In this document: in pieces, positions 1 through 7,773 of the stretch
Numbering within the stretch: the first letter of the stretch is position 1
Layout of the letters: each line of letters starts with the position of its first letter
Assembly (NCBI GenBank): GCA_020632755.1
Contig: JACKEY010000011.1
Coordinates: 122,300-186,299 of the forward strand
Length of the DNA stretch: 64,000 bases
Source of the DNA: Alphaproteobacteria bacterium
GTDB lineage: Bacteria > Myxococcota_A > UBA796 > UBA2385
Direction of reading: 5' to 3'
Translations under genes and position numbers: made by a program
The notes under the pieces: model-generated
What the model was told of the DNA's origin: nothing
The model's database searches: none
What the model saw: only the letters and a program-made list of their open reading frames with translations

Positions 1-212
1 CCGGCGACGCCGTAGCCGAGAGCTTCTCCCAGTACATCCGCGACGTCGACGAGTGGAAGGACCCGGCCGGCGGCAACATCGAGCTCGGCGCCGGCTACGA
101 CCACGCCTGGGCCGACGGCCAGGGCGGCTACATCGTCACCCAGGACGCCAACTACAACCCCAACACTGCCCTTCGCGAGACCGGGTGGAAGGAGATGGAG
201 CGGCAGCGATAG
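1..212 (+). CDS. C-terminal fragment of a hypothetical protein, cut by the window start
   Basis: Only the last 69 residues are visible; the reading frame begins at base 3 and ends at a TAG. The fragment has normal protein composition (for example SFSQYIRDVDEWKD near its start and GGYIVTQDANYNPNTALRE near its end), rich in Asp, Gly, Tyr and Asn, which is common in exported proteins. No family is recognised. It converges on the secreted-protein gene that ends at 220, leaving 7 bases between the two stops. The signal peptide, if any, lies outside the window. Confidence 0.6.
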   Translation, partial: GDAVAESFSQYIRDVDEWKDPAGGNIELGAGYDHAWADGQGGYIVTQDANYNPNTALRETGWKEMERQR

Positions 213-219
213 CGCCGCG

Positions 220-645
220 TCACTTCTTGGGCGACACCGTCAGCGTCACCTTGTGCGCGCCCGCGTCGTAGGTCGACTCCGTCGTGACTTCCGTCGCGCC
301 GGGCCGGGGCACGAAGCGGCAGCCCGCGGCGGGATGCTTCCGACTGTCGAGCACCAGGGCGCACGACACCGGGGTCGTCTTCTTCCAGATCACCCGCGTG
401 TAGTGCCCGAGCGTGCCCGTCGCGCCGCAGGCCACGCCGGTGGACGTCGTGTAGCTGCCGCCCGCCGCGATGGTCGTCGCGGGCGTGAAGCTGTCGGCCC
501 AGCCGTCGGCCGGCGCGCTGGTCGAGGTCGCGACCCCCGCCGCCACCGGCAGCTTGTTCACGACCTGCAGCTCGATCATGCACGATGCGTCGGCGGGCTG
601 GGACGCGAGCAGGGGGACCAGGGCGAGGAGGGCGGGGTGGGGCAT
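220..645 (-). CDS. Small secreted four-cysteine protein, function unknown
   Basis: This 141-residue protein begins with a typical Sec signal peptide: a hydrophobic run LLALVPLLAS followed by PADA, with likely cleavage before Ser21. The mature part has four cysteines (about residues 22, 73, 95 and 109), which would allow two disulfides in the periplasm or outside the cell. It is rich in Thr, Ala, Gly and Val and looks like a small beta-sandwich, but I do not recognise a family. The ATG is chosen because it places the signal peptide at the extreme N-terminus; longer frames in this area lack coding character. Confidence 0.75.
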   Translation of the reverse strand: MPHPALLALVPLLASQPADASCMIELQVVNKLPVAAGVATSTSAPADGWADSFTPATTIAAGGSYTTSTGVACGATGTLGHYTRVIWKKTTPVSCALVLDSRKHPAAGCRFVPRPGATEVTTESTYDAGAHKVTLTVSPKK

Positions 646-680
646 GGGGGGGGCTCGGGGGTGTTGAGTGTTGCGAGCGG

Positions 681-1169
681 TCAGGTGGGCGATTCGTACC
701 CTGCCCGTTCAAGCGCTTGGAGCTCTCGCTCGAGTGCCTGCCGCTCGTCGTCTGACAGGTCCAGCTCCAGGATGTCCAGCGTGGCCGTCGGCCCTTCCTG
801 CCACGCCGCCCGACCCACCTTGTGGTCCAAGCGAAAGCGCAGCGTCTCGGGTCGTCGCAGGCGAAGGTAGCGGAAGCGCATCACCCAACGAGCGGTCCGC
901 TCGCCGGCCTGCCAGACCGAGTCGACCTCGGCGACCACCTCGTCCGGGTCGTGGTCCGACGCGCGCACCAGGCGCATGCGGAGCTTGCCGTCCCGCTCTG
1001 GTGGCGCGTCGACGCAGCGGAAGCGGGCCGCCATGGCGAAGCCGTGGTGTTGAGCGGGGAACCCGAGTGAACGGACCTGTTCCAGGCACGACACGATGGT
1101 CAGGTTTCCGGTCGCACTGTCTTCGATCACCCGCTCGGCCAGGACCATCCACTCGCAGGTGATCTTCAT
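681..1169 (-). CDS. DUF6941-like protein, third gene of the higBA operon
   Basis: A 162-residue soluble protein beginning MKITCEWMVLAERVIED. The early segment GNLTIVSCLEQV followed by a GFPAQHHGF stretch resembles the small DUF6941 family, whose members start with a short statement-like beta unit and are of unknown function; this assignment is from memory and tentative. Its ATG overlaps the TGA of higA as ATGA, so translation is probably coupled. A longer frame reaching 1373 exists but would run antiparallel through higA coding sequence in another frame, so it is rejected. The C-terminus is acidic and helical (LDLSDDERQALERELQALER). Position behind a toxin-antitoxin pair suggests a defence or stress role, which is inference. 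Confidence 0.7.
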   Translation of the reverse strand: MKITCEWMVLAERVIEDSATGNLTIVSCLEQVRSLGFPAQHHGFAMAARFRCVDAPPERDGKLRMRLVRASDHDPDEVVAEVDSVWQAGERTARWVMRFRYLRLRRPETLRFRLDHKVGRAAWQEGPTATLDILELDLSDDERQALERELQALERAGYESPT

Positions 1170-1762
1170 GCCGCGCTCCTCGCTTCGCTGAACGTCCGCA
1201 CGGACCCACTCGCTGGCGAAGACGTCGGGGTGGCGGACGACGCAGCAGACGTCACCGCCAGCGCGCGGAGCCGGATCAAGACAGCCGCGTGCACCATGTC
1301 GTCGAGCCCGCCGCACCCGGCGAACTTCGCCCTGCGGGCGACCGACACGAGGTCCCCCGGCAACCGCACCCACACATCCCCGTCGGGCGCAGGCGACCGA
1401 TCGGCCACGAGCAGACCGGGTGCGATGCCCAGCACGCGCTCCAGGTCGCGCACCATCTCGAGCGTGAGCTGGCGCTTGCCGGACAGCACCTCGGACACGC
1501 GTCCCGAGCTCTTCCAGCCCAGCAGCTCGCCCAGCTTGCGCTGGCTGAGTCCCAGCTCGGCCCGTCTGGCCTCGATCACCTTGCAGGGGTCGGGTGGGGG
1601 GAGTGCCTGCGACAGCTCGCGGGCTTCGAAGTGTTCGATGAGCTCGGCCATGACGTCGCGCAGGTCGGCTTCGGGGCTGCCCGAGGGGGCATCCCAGAGC
1701 TGGTCGACCAGGTCGATGGCACGGGCGAGATCGCTGTCGTCACGAATGGGGAAGGCGCGCAT
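1166..1762 (-). CDS. higA: HigA-family antitoxin and autorepressor
   Basis: A 198-residue protein with a HigA arrangement: an acidic N-terminal helical region (about 1-55, including ELIEHFEARE) and an XRE-type helix-turn-helix at about 60-115 (ARRAELGLSQRKLGELLG, then GRVSEVLSGKRQLTLEMV). In this family the antitoxin binds and neutralises HigB and also represses the operon through the HTH. It starts 7 bases after the higB stop and ends in an ATGA overlap with the next gene. It is longer than most HigA proteins; residues 125-198 form an Ala/Ser-rich tail with no recognised domain, which is odd. The palindrome upstream of higB is the likely binding site. Confidence 0.88.
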   Translation of the reverse strand: MRAFPIRDDSDLARAIDLVDQLWDAPSGSPEADLRDVMAELIEHFEARELSQALPPPDPCKVIEARRAELGLSQRKLGELLGWKSSGRVSEVLSGKRQLTLEMVRDLERVLGIAPGLLVADRSPAPDGDVWVRLPGDLVSVARRAKFAGCGGLDDMVHAAVLIRLRALAVTSAASSATPTSSPASGSVRTFSEARSAA

Positions 1763-1769
1763 GGAGGGC

Positions 1770-2096
1770 TCACGAGTCGGTAGGGCGGAGGGTCACGGTC
1801 ATCGCGTCGATCTTGTCGTACTCGGCGTGGGTCCCGATGAACTGGACCCGCACGATGCCGTTGTGCCGATCATCGGCGTATTGCACATCGCAGACGATTC
1901 GGAATTTGTTCCCTTGGATGTTGAAGACCACTCGCTTGTCGGAGATGGGCCGTGCACCGGGCACGGAGCGCTGGAGGTCCACGGGAGATGTCCACCGTGC
2001 GTTCTTCACGATGGCAACCCAGTCGGACAGCCCCTGGCGGGCGTCGGCGTGGTCCTGGGCGAAGGCAGCCACGGTCTTGGCCGTGATGAGCCGCAT
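1770..2096 (-). CDS. higB: HigB-family toxin (RelE/HigB mRNA interferase fold)
   Basis: A 108-residue basic protein that matches the HigB toxin family (PF09907 type): it opens with MRLITAKTVAAFAQDHADA, carries WVAIVKNARW, then the core strand motif VVFNIQGNKFRIVCDVQYA and ends with VRVQFIGTHAEYDKIDA. Family members cleave translated mRNA at the ribosome and are restrained by the adjacent HigA. The gene is first in the operon, as usual for HigBA (toxin before antitoxin). Length is normal and no key segment is missing, so it is probably functional. Confidence 0.9.
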   Translation of the reverse strand: MRLITAKTVAAFAQDHADARQGLSDWVAIVKNARWTSPVDLQRSVPGARPISDKRVVFNIQGNKFRIVCDVQYADDRHNGIVRVQFIGTHAEYDKIDAMTVTLRPTDS

Positions 2097-2121
2097 GGAG
2101 TCCTCGGGCTGGGGTCATGGC

Positions 2122-2140
2122 TGCTCCCATGTTGGGAGCA
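2122..2140. promoter_or_regulatory. Palindromic operator for HigA, next to the higB promoter
   Basis: TGCTCCCA-TGT-TGGGAGCA is a perfect 8-bp inverted repeat with a 3-base centre. It lies 26 bases upstream of the higB start and touches the predicted -10 element, the position expected for an autorepressor site. HigA binding is inferred from the family habit of autoregulation; no consensus was available for comparison. Confidence 0.7.
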
Positions 2141-2167
2141 TCCTATCGCCAAGGTGGCATGGGTCAA
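2140..2167 (-). promoter_or_regulatory. Sigma-70-type promoter of the higBA operon
   Basis: On the minus strand TTGACC (2167-2162) is followed after 16 bases by TAGGAT (2145-2140). Both hexamers are close to the housekeeping consensus. The palindrome overlaps the downstream edge of the -10, so a bound HigA would block RNA polymerase. This is the only clear -35/-10 pair seen in the window. Confidence 0.65.
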
Positions 2168-2295
2168 GCGACGGGGGCACGTATCCAGCCCACCCCCGTC
2201 TTGCCGGCAGCCGCAGCGGTGGGCCAGGATGATGCTCCACAGCAGGGTCCCCTGCCTCTCCCATGGCTGTGCGCCGTGCCGCCGGAGCCACGCGC

Positions 2296-3693
2296 ATGGG
2301 CCTGCCCCTGGACATCCCGGTCTACTTCTCCGACAGCGGTCCGAGTGTCGCCCACGCCAAGCCCTGGTACCAGACCCTGCTGCGTGCCCACCGGGTCGAG
2401 ATGGAAGCGACCTTCGACGCGCTCACGCCGGCGCCGGCGGTCGATCTCGACACGGCCTGGATCGCGCGTCTGCCCACGCCATCCGTCCTGGTGCTGCCCG
2501 CGCTGTGCGGTGGCTGGGTCGACAAGGACTGGGGCCCCTGGTGGCGGTTCCGGGGGCACCTGCGCGAGTACCGCGGTGCGGGGGGCGTCGTCGTCTGCCT
2601 GGACAAGGCGTTTAACCTGCCGGCGGACGGCCGCCGGGCCGCCGGTCGGGGCTGGGAGGGCTTCGAGACCGACGCAGCGCGTCCCGGCCTGGCCGGCCGG
2701 GTCTCGCTCGTCGCGGCCTCGAGCGCGATCGCCACGCGCGCAGAGCTCGACACGGTCGAGGTGAAGGCCTGGTCCGAGTGGAAGCGGAACCCCCGCTGGA
2801 GCGACTCCCGGGGCGCGCCGGCGGCCTGGGTGACCCAGGGAGATGCGCAGGTGCCCGTGGCCTGGCGCTGGGCCCGCGAAGCGTGGGAAGAACCGGGCGT
2901 CATGCTGTTCCTGTCGACCTTGGGGTGGCTGCGTCGCGACATCCTCGACGGAGTGGACTGGCTCCGGGACCCGAGCAACCTCAAGGTCGTCGACCGGATG
3001 TTCACCGCCTACCGCGCGCTCAATCGCGCCCTGGTCGAGCACGAGGTCCGCACCGTGCTGGACCGACGCCAGGCCCGAACCCGCCGCCTGGAGCGCCTGG
3101 CCGGCGAGACGGTCCGGCTGCCCAACCGGGTCGGGAAGGAGAAGGACTACCACCGGCTGCTGGTCAACGACTCCGAGCTGTGCGTCGACATCGTCGGCTG
3201 GCGCGCCCTCGTCGACGAGGACCCCGATGGTCTGTCGAGACGGTTCCGCAAGACCTTCCGACACGCCGCCGTCGCCAACGAGCCGGCACACGCCAAGGCC
3301 CACGGCGGTCGCGGACGGCTGGACATCCTGCTGGCCGCCAACGCCGACGCCGAGCAGCAGGGCGATGCCTACCTCGCCGAGCGGTCGCGCGGGCCGGTGG
3401 CCTGGATCGAGCTGGAAGCCGGCCCGATCCACCGGCACCAGATCGAGGCCTTCCTGGGCGGCCAGGGCGCCCAGCTCCGGGCAGGCGACTTCGTCTGCGC
3501 AGTCGACCGCAGCGCCGACGACGATCCTGCGGTGTCGTGGGCCCGCGAACAGACCGAGGCCTGCGGCGCGACCTTCCTGCACGCCCAGGTACCCCAGGTC
3601 TTCGCGCGGCTCGAGGAAGCCTACGCCCCGGCCATGCACCGGCTGTCCCGCAAGCGGTACGCGCTCGAGGTGATTCGGGGGTTGTTGGGGTGA
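2296..3693 (+). CDS. Unknown defence-island protein with a possible PD-(D/E)XK nuclease core
   Basis: A 465-residue soluble protein of no recognised family. In the last third, GRLDILLAA (Asp about 343) is followed by a strand AWIELEAG (Glu372-Leu-Glu374) and then HRHQIEAFL. This spacing of Asp, then E-x-E, then a helix is what PD-(D/E)XK nucleases show, with Glu replacing the usual Lys; a nuclease role is therefore inference. The central part has a basic helical segment (RRQARTRRLERLAGE) that could contact nucleic acid. I chose the ATG at 2296 because GGAG lies 9 bases upstream; an in-frame ATG at 2263 has no visible ribosome site. It reads divergently from higB and leads toward the Type I restriction operon, 76 bases before the HTH gene. 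Confidence 0.72.
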   Translation: MGLPLDIPVYFSDSGPSVAHAKPWYQTLLRAHRVEMEATFDALTPAPAVDLDTAWIARLPTPSVLVLPALCGGWVDKDWGPWWRFRGHLREYRGAGGVVVCLDKAFNLPADGRRAAGRGWEGFETDAARPGLAGRVSLVAASSAIATRAELDTVEVKAWSEWKRNPRWSDSRGAPAAWVTQGDAQVPVAWRWAREAWEEPGVMLFLSTLGWLRRDILDGVDWLRDPSNLKVVDRMFTAYRALNRALVEHEVRTVLDRRQARTRRLERLAGETVRLPNRVGKEKDYHRLLVNDSELCVDIVGWRALVDEDPDGLSRRFRKTFRHAAVANEPAHAKAHGGRGRLDILLAANADAEQQGDAYLAERSRGPVAWIELEAGPIHRHQIEAFLGGQGAQLRAGDFVCAVDRSADDDPAVSWAREQTEACGATFLHAQVPQVFARLEEAYAPAMHRLSRKRYALEVIRGLLG

Positions 3694-3769
3694 GGGCGGT
3701 CAGGTACCCACTTTCAGCCGTCGGTTGCCACCACGTCCCTACCCGTCGTAAGAACCTGGAACCAGATTC

Positions 3770-4012
3770 ATGCAGATTTCGCAGGTGTGCCCCATTCACG
3801 ACGACGCGCCCGTGCTGACCATCAAGCAGACCGCCGCGAAGCTGAAGGTCAGAGAGCGCAAGGTCTATGCGATGGCCAACGAAGGCCGCCTCCCTGGTGC
3901 GGTCAAGGTCGACGGATCCTGGCGGGTGCTCCGTGCGACGCTCGTGACGTGGCTGGAGCCCGGGGGCGACTCCCCTCCGACAACCATACGCGGGGGGGGC
4001 GTAGCCGCATGA
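3770..4012 (+). CDS. Small excisionase-type helix-turn-helix protein
   Basis: An 80-residue protein with a MerR/excisionase-like winged helix at about residues 15-63: [19 protein letters not shown], then [17 protein letters not shown] and TLVTWLE. Such proteins bind DNA and often act as regulators or recombination directionality factors of mobile or restriction loci. Its stop overlaps the hsdR start as ATGA, so it is the first gene of the restriction operon and may control it. No integrase is nearby, so an excisionase role in the strict sense is not supported. A GTG start at 3812 would still preserve the domain. Confidence 0.78.
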   Translation: MQISQVCPIHDDAPVLTIKQTAAKLKVRERKVYAMANEGRLPGAVKVDGSWRVLRATLVTWLEPGGDSPPTTIRGGGVAA

Positions 4013-6342
4013 ACAAGAAGGAGCTGAACGAGACTGAGATCTGCCAGAGCTTCATCACCCCGGCCATCGTCGCGGCGGGCTGGGACAAGCTCACCCAGGT
4101 CCGACGCGAGTACAGCTTCACCGCCGGGCAGGTGCTCGTGCGCGGCAAGGTCGCCGTACGCGGAAAGCAGAAGCGCGCCGACTACCTGCTGTTCTACGAG
4201 AGCAACCTCCCCCTGGCCGTCGTGGAGGCGAAGGACAACACCCACCCGGTCGGCGGCGGGATGCAGCAGGCCATCGGCTACGCCGAGACCCTGGACGTGC
4301 CCTTCGTCTTCGCCAGCAACGGCGACGGCTTCATGTTCCACGACCGCACGGGCCTCTCCACCCCCGTCGAGCGCTTCCTGAAGCTGGAGGACTTCCCATC
4401 GCCCGACGAGCTGTGGAGCCGCTACCGGGCCTGGAAGGGCTTCTCCGACGAGGTCGAGAAGGTCGTCCGCCACCCCTACTACGAGGACCCGGGCGGCAAG
4501 GAGCCCCGCTACTACCAGCGCATCGCCATCCAGCGCACCATCGAGGCCGTCGCCCGAGGCGAGAAGCGCATCCTGGTCGCGATGGCCACCGGCTGCGGCA
4601 AGACCTACACCGCCTTCCAGATCATCTGGCGACTGTGGAAGGCGGGCACCGTCAAGCGCGTGCTCTTCCTGGCCGACCGGAACATCCTGGTGGACCAGAC
4701 CATCACCAACGACTTCAAGCCCTTCGGCGGGGTGATGACGAAGGTGACGGGCCGCACGGTGGACAAGGCCTTCGAGGTCTACCTGGCGCTCTACCAGGCC
4801 GTCACCGGCACCGAGGAGGAGAAGAACGTCTACAAGCAGTTCTCGCCGGACTTCTTCGACCTCGTGGTCATCGACGAGTGCCACCGGGGTAGCGCGAAGG
4901 AGGACAGCGCGTGGCGCGAGATCCTCGACCACTTCGAGCCCGCCGCCCAGCTCGGCCTGACCGCCACGCCGAAGGAGACCCGCGAGGTCTCGACCCTGAC
5001 CTACTTCGGCAAGCCGACCTACACCTACTCCCTGGCCCAGGGCATCGCGGACGGCTTCCTGGCCCCCTACAAGGTCGTCCGCATCGACCTGGACAAAGAC
5101 CTCCAGGGCTGGCGGCCCACCGCTGGGATGACCGACGACCTGGGCCAGGAAATCGAGGACCGGGTCTACAACCAGCAGGACATGGACCGCGTGCTCGTGC
5201 TCAACGAGCGCACGAAGCGGGTCGCCGAGAAGGTCGTCGCCTACATGCTGGCGACCGACCCCTACGGCAAGGCCATCGTCTTCTGCCACGACATCGACCA
5301 TGCCGAGCGGATGCGCTCCGCCCTGGTCAACGAGATCGCGGTCCAGCTCCCCGACGAGGCCGGGAACACCGCCCGCTTCGTCAAGCGCATCACGGGCGAC
5401 AACCCTGCAGGGAAGATGGCGCTGGACGACTTCATCCACCCCGAGCGCCGCTACCCGGTCATCGCCACCACCTCGAAGCTGCTGACGACCGGCGTGGACG
5501 CGAAGACCTGCAAGCTGATTGTGCTCGACCAGCGCATCCAGTCGATGATCGAGTTCAAGCAGATCGTCGGCCGGGGCACCCGCATCCACGAGGACGCCGG
5601 GAAGCTGTGGTTCACCATCATGGACTTCAAGAAGGCAACCGAGCTCTTTGCCGACCCGGACTGGGACGGCGATCCGGTGGTCATCTACGAGCCCGGCCCA
5701 GGCGACCCGCCGGAGCCCCCGGAACCACCGGAGCCTCCCGTGGGTCCCGAGCCCCCCGAGCCGCCGGGTGGCTCGGTCAAGTACGTCGTCAGCGGTGTCG
5801 AGGTCAGCGTGGTGGCCGAGCGCGTCCAGTACTACGGCCGCGACGGCAGGCTGATCACCGAGTCCCTGACCGACTACACGAAGCAGACCGTTCAGGAGCG
5901 GTACGCGACCCTGGACGACTTCCTGCGGCGCTGGACCCAGGCCGACCGCAAGCAGGCCGTCGTGGACGAGCTGCGCGAGCAGGGCGTGTTGCTCGAAGCC
6001 CTGGCCGACAAGGTCGGCAAGGAGCTGGACCCCTTCGACCTCGTCTGCCACGTCGTCTACGACCGGCCTCCGCTGACCCGTCGCGAGCGCGCGAACAAGG
6101 TCAAGAAGCGGGACGTGTTCACGAAGTACGGCGAGCAAGCACGGGCCGTGCTCGAAGCGCTGCTCGACAAGTACGCCGACGAGGGGCTGGCCCACGTCGA
6201 AGACATGGGCGTGCTCCGCGTCCAGCCGCTCTCCGAGCTGGGCACGCCCGTCCAGCTCGTGAAGGCCTTCGGCGGCAAGAAGGGCTACCTCGCCGCCGTG
6301 CGCGAGCTGGAAGCTGCGCTCTACGAGCGGGAGGCGGGGTGA
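4009..6342 (+). CDS. hsdR: Type I restriction enzyme R subunit (HsdR)
   Basis: A 777-residue motor and nuclease subunit. The N-terminal PD-(D/E)XK site is RADYLL (Asp58) with VVEAKD (Glu73, Lys75). The SF2 helicase part has Walker A GCGKT at 195-199, a DECH box at 289-292, LTATPKE at 317-323 and the arginine finger GRGTR at 521-525. A proline/glutamate linker (562-588) then leads to a C-terminal domain of the EcoEI-R type, which contacts the methyltransferase. The complex translocates DNA using ATP and cuts at a distance when the recognition site is unmethylated. The start is fixed by the ATGA overlap with the preceding HTH gene. All key residues are intact. Unusually, two other genes separate it from hsdM. 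Confidence 0.95.
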   Translation: MNKKELNETEICQSFITPAIVAAGWDKLTQVRREYSFTAGQVLVRGKVAVRGKQKRADYLLFYESNLPLAVVEAKDNTHPVGGGMQQAIGYAETLDVPFVFASNGDGFMFHDRTGLSTPVERFLKLEDFPSPDELWSRYRAWKGFSDEVEKVVRHPYYEDPGGKEPRYYQRIAIQRTIEAVARGEKRILVAMATGCGKTYTAFQIIWRLWKAGTVKRVLFLADRNILVDQTITNDFKPFGGVMTKVTGRTVDKAFEVYLALYQAVTGTEEEKNVYKQFSPDFFDLVVIDECHRGSAKEDSAWREILDHFEPAAQLGLTATPKETREVSTLTYFGKPTYTYSLAQGIADGFLAPYKVVRIDLDKDLQGWRPTAGMTDDLGQEIEDRVYNQQDMDRVLVLNERTKRVAEKVVAYMLATDPYGKAIVFCHDIDHAERMRSALVNEIAVQLPDEAGNTARFVKRITGDNPAGKMALDDFIHPERRYPVIATTSKLLTTGVDAKTCKLIVLDQRIQSMIEFKQIVGRGTRIHEDAGKLWFTIMDFKKATELFADPDWDGDPVVIYEPGPGDPPEPPEPPEPPVGPEPPEPPGGSVKYVVSGVEVSVVAERVQYYGRDGRLITESLTDYTKQTVQERYATLDDFLRRWTQADRKQAVVDELREQGVLLEALADKVGKELDPFDLVCHVVYDRPPLTRRERANKVKKRDVFTKYGEQARAVLEALLDKYADEGLAHVEDMGVLRVQPLSELGTPVQLVKAFGGKKGYLAAVRELEAALYEREAG

Positions 6343-6346
6343 CTCC

Positions 6347-7078
6347 ATGTGGCAGGCGGTAGCTCACAACAAGGTGGAGGTGGTGCTGGGGCAGCACAGC
6401 AGCGACGCCCCGGCCGCCTGGAGAGCGGTCGTGGATCGGTCGGAGGATCTGCTCACGGCTCTGGTCTTCGAGCGGTTAGCGTACCTCCCTGGCGTGGCGG
6501 GGACCGAGTTGATCCTGAGGGCGGCGCGCCCGACTCAGCTCGACTTCATTCCGACCCCCAGCCCGATCCTCGACTCGGTGCCCTGGCCGAACCTCGCCGA
6601 TGGGGGACCCAAGGTCGAGCCGGACTGGGTGATCGAGACCGCCGACTACACGATTGTCGTCGAGGCGAAATGGGGCCGTGGAAACGTCCCCAGCGAGGCC
6701 CAGATCGAAGCCCAATCTGCGGTGGCCCGAGAGGCGTACCCTCGCCGGAAGCTGGTTCACCTGGCCGTCGTGCAGACAGGGGAGGTGCGGTTTCCTCCCG
6801 GCGTTCAGGGACTGACCGTTCGCTGGGGGAGCCTGCGTCAGGAGATCCTTCGTCTGCTCGGTGGCGATCTTGACCAGCCCCGACGCCGCATTCTGGGCGA
6901 CATTCGCGACGCTCTCGACCGGCGTGGGCTCGACAGTACCTTCCTCGCCTCCTTGCCCGCTCTTCGGCTCCGAGGTGAGTTTGTGCCGTGGGGAGTGGCT
7001 GCCCAAGGTCCACGTCCACTTCCCGCCCTCCCCGATGTAGTGCTGGACCTCGATGCGATGGTGACCCCGTGGATCTGA
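6347..7078 (+). CDS. PD-(D/E)XK nuclease-like protein inside the Type I restriction operon
   Basis: A 243-residue protein beginning 4 bases after the hsdR stop. It carries a clear nuclease-fold signature: EPDWVIET (Asp93) followed by YTIVVEAKWG (Glu106, Lys108) and a downstream helix EAQIEAQSAVARE, with an N-terminal acidic helix (LLTALVFERL) that often completes this active site. It is therefore likely to be a second, stand-alone nuclease or a degenerate DNA-binding relative. Base composition is less GC-extreme than in hsdR, suggesting separate acquisition. I do not recognise a named family; it is not a standard Type I subunit. Confidence 0.8.
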   Translation: MWQAVAHNKVEVVLGQHSSDAPAAWRAVVDRSEDLLTALVFERLAYLPGVAGTELILRAARPTQLDFIPTPSPILDSVPWPNLADGGPKVEPDWVIETADYTIVVEAKWGRGNVPSEAQIEAQSAVAREAYPRRKLVHLAVVQTGEVRFPPGVQGLTVRWGSLRQEILRLLGGDLDQPRRRILGDIRDALDRRGLDSTFLASLPALRLRGEFVPWGVAAQGPRPLPALPDVVLDLDAMVTPWI

Positions 7079-7743
7079 ACGAGAAGATGCAGAACGTCCG
7101 GCGTGCGAGCAGGCTGCTCGCCGCCTACTACCGCCGCGTGATGACCATCTTGGCGATGGTCGAGAGGACGCTGGATGAGAAGAAGAAGCTGCGCCTGAAG
7201 CTGCACTACTGGTCCTCGACCCAGCACCAGAACATCGGGAAGCAGTCCACGAACCCGGTCGGGCGCTGGGGCTGGGACTTCCTGGTTCTTCAAGACACGT
7301 GGTTCCGGTGGTCCACCGATGGGAAGGCCGCGCCCGTGAAGCCTGGGAGTGTCCAAGTCTACTTCCAGCACGTCACGGATGATGCCTACGACAAGCCCGA
7401 GGACGGTACAGAGCCAGACCCCGCCACGTTCGCTTCGGTCGAGGAGTCCCAGTCCTGGGTCTATCTCTACGCCTATGCGCTCGTTCGAGGGAGCTGCGAG
7501 GACTCGTGGGCGAGCATCGACGGCGTGTTCGAGGACACCGCGAATGAGGAAGACGAGTGGTCCGGCGAAGTCGTGGTGGTGCAGTCGGATGGCTTGGAGA
7601 ACCCCTCGGCCGACGTGCTCGTGCACTACGTCGGTTGGAGGGTGCCCATGACCGACCTGGAGACCGAAGACGACGTGGAGGCGAAGCTCCTCCAGCCGCT
7701 GCGTGCCGCCCTCGACAAGATCGTCATCGCTCCCACCGCCTGA
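7069..7743 (+). CDS. Unknown protein between hsdR and hsdM
   Basis: A protein of about 224 residues, co-transcribed with the nuclease gene before it. The N-terminus is helical and basic (RRASRLLAAYYRRVMTILAM, then EKKKLRLKLHYW). The middle is rich in Trp and aromatics (VGRWGWDFLVLQDTWFRW) and the rest is acidic. No known domain is recognised. The start is uncertain: a GTG at 7069 overlaps the previous stop by 10 bases, and an ATG at 7087 (MQNVRRAS) is equally reasonable. Its tight placement and lower GC content suggest it works with the preceding nuclease as a two-gene insert in the restriction operon. Confidence 0.72.
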   Translation: MDLNEKMQNVRRASRLLAAYYRRVMTILAMVERTLDEKKKLRLKLHYWSSTQHQNIGKQSTNPVGRWGWDFLVLQDTWFRWSTDGKAAPVKPGSVQVYFQHVTDDAYDKPEDGTEPDPATFASVEESQSWVYLYAYALVRGSCEDSWASIDGVFEDTANEEDEWSGEVVVVQSDGLENPSADVLVHYVGWRVPMTDLETEDDVEAKLLQPLRAALDKIVIAPTA

Positions 7744-7773
7744 CCCGAACCCACCGAAAGCGAGAACCCCGCC

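Noticed and set aside
681..1373. Longer version of the DUF6941-like protein
   Set aside because: The extra N-terminus would overlap higA coding sequence by about 200 bases, while an ATGA junction gives a natural start.
3770..4012. True excisionase of an integrated element
   Set aside because: No integrase, attachment repeats or tRNA gene was found within the window; the HTH gene is fused by overlap to hsdR.
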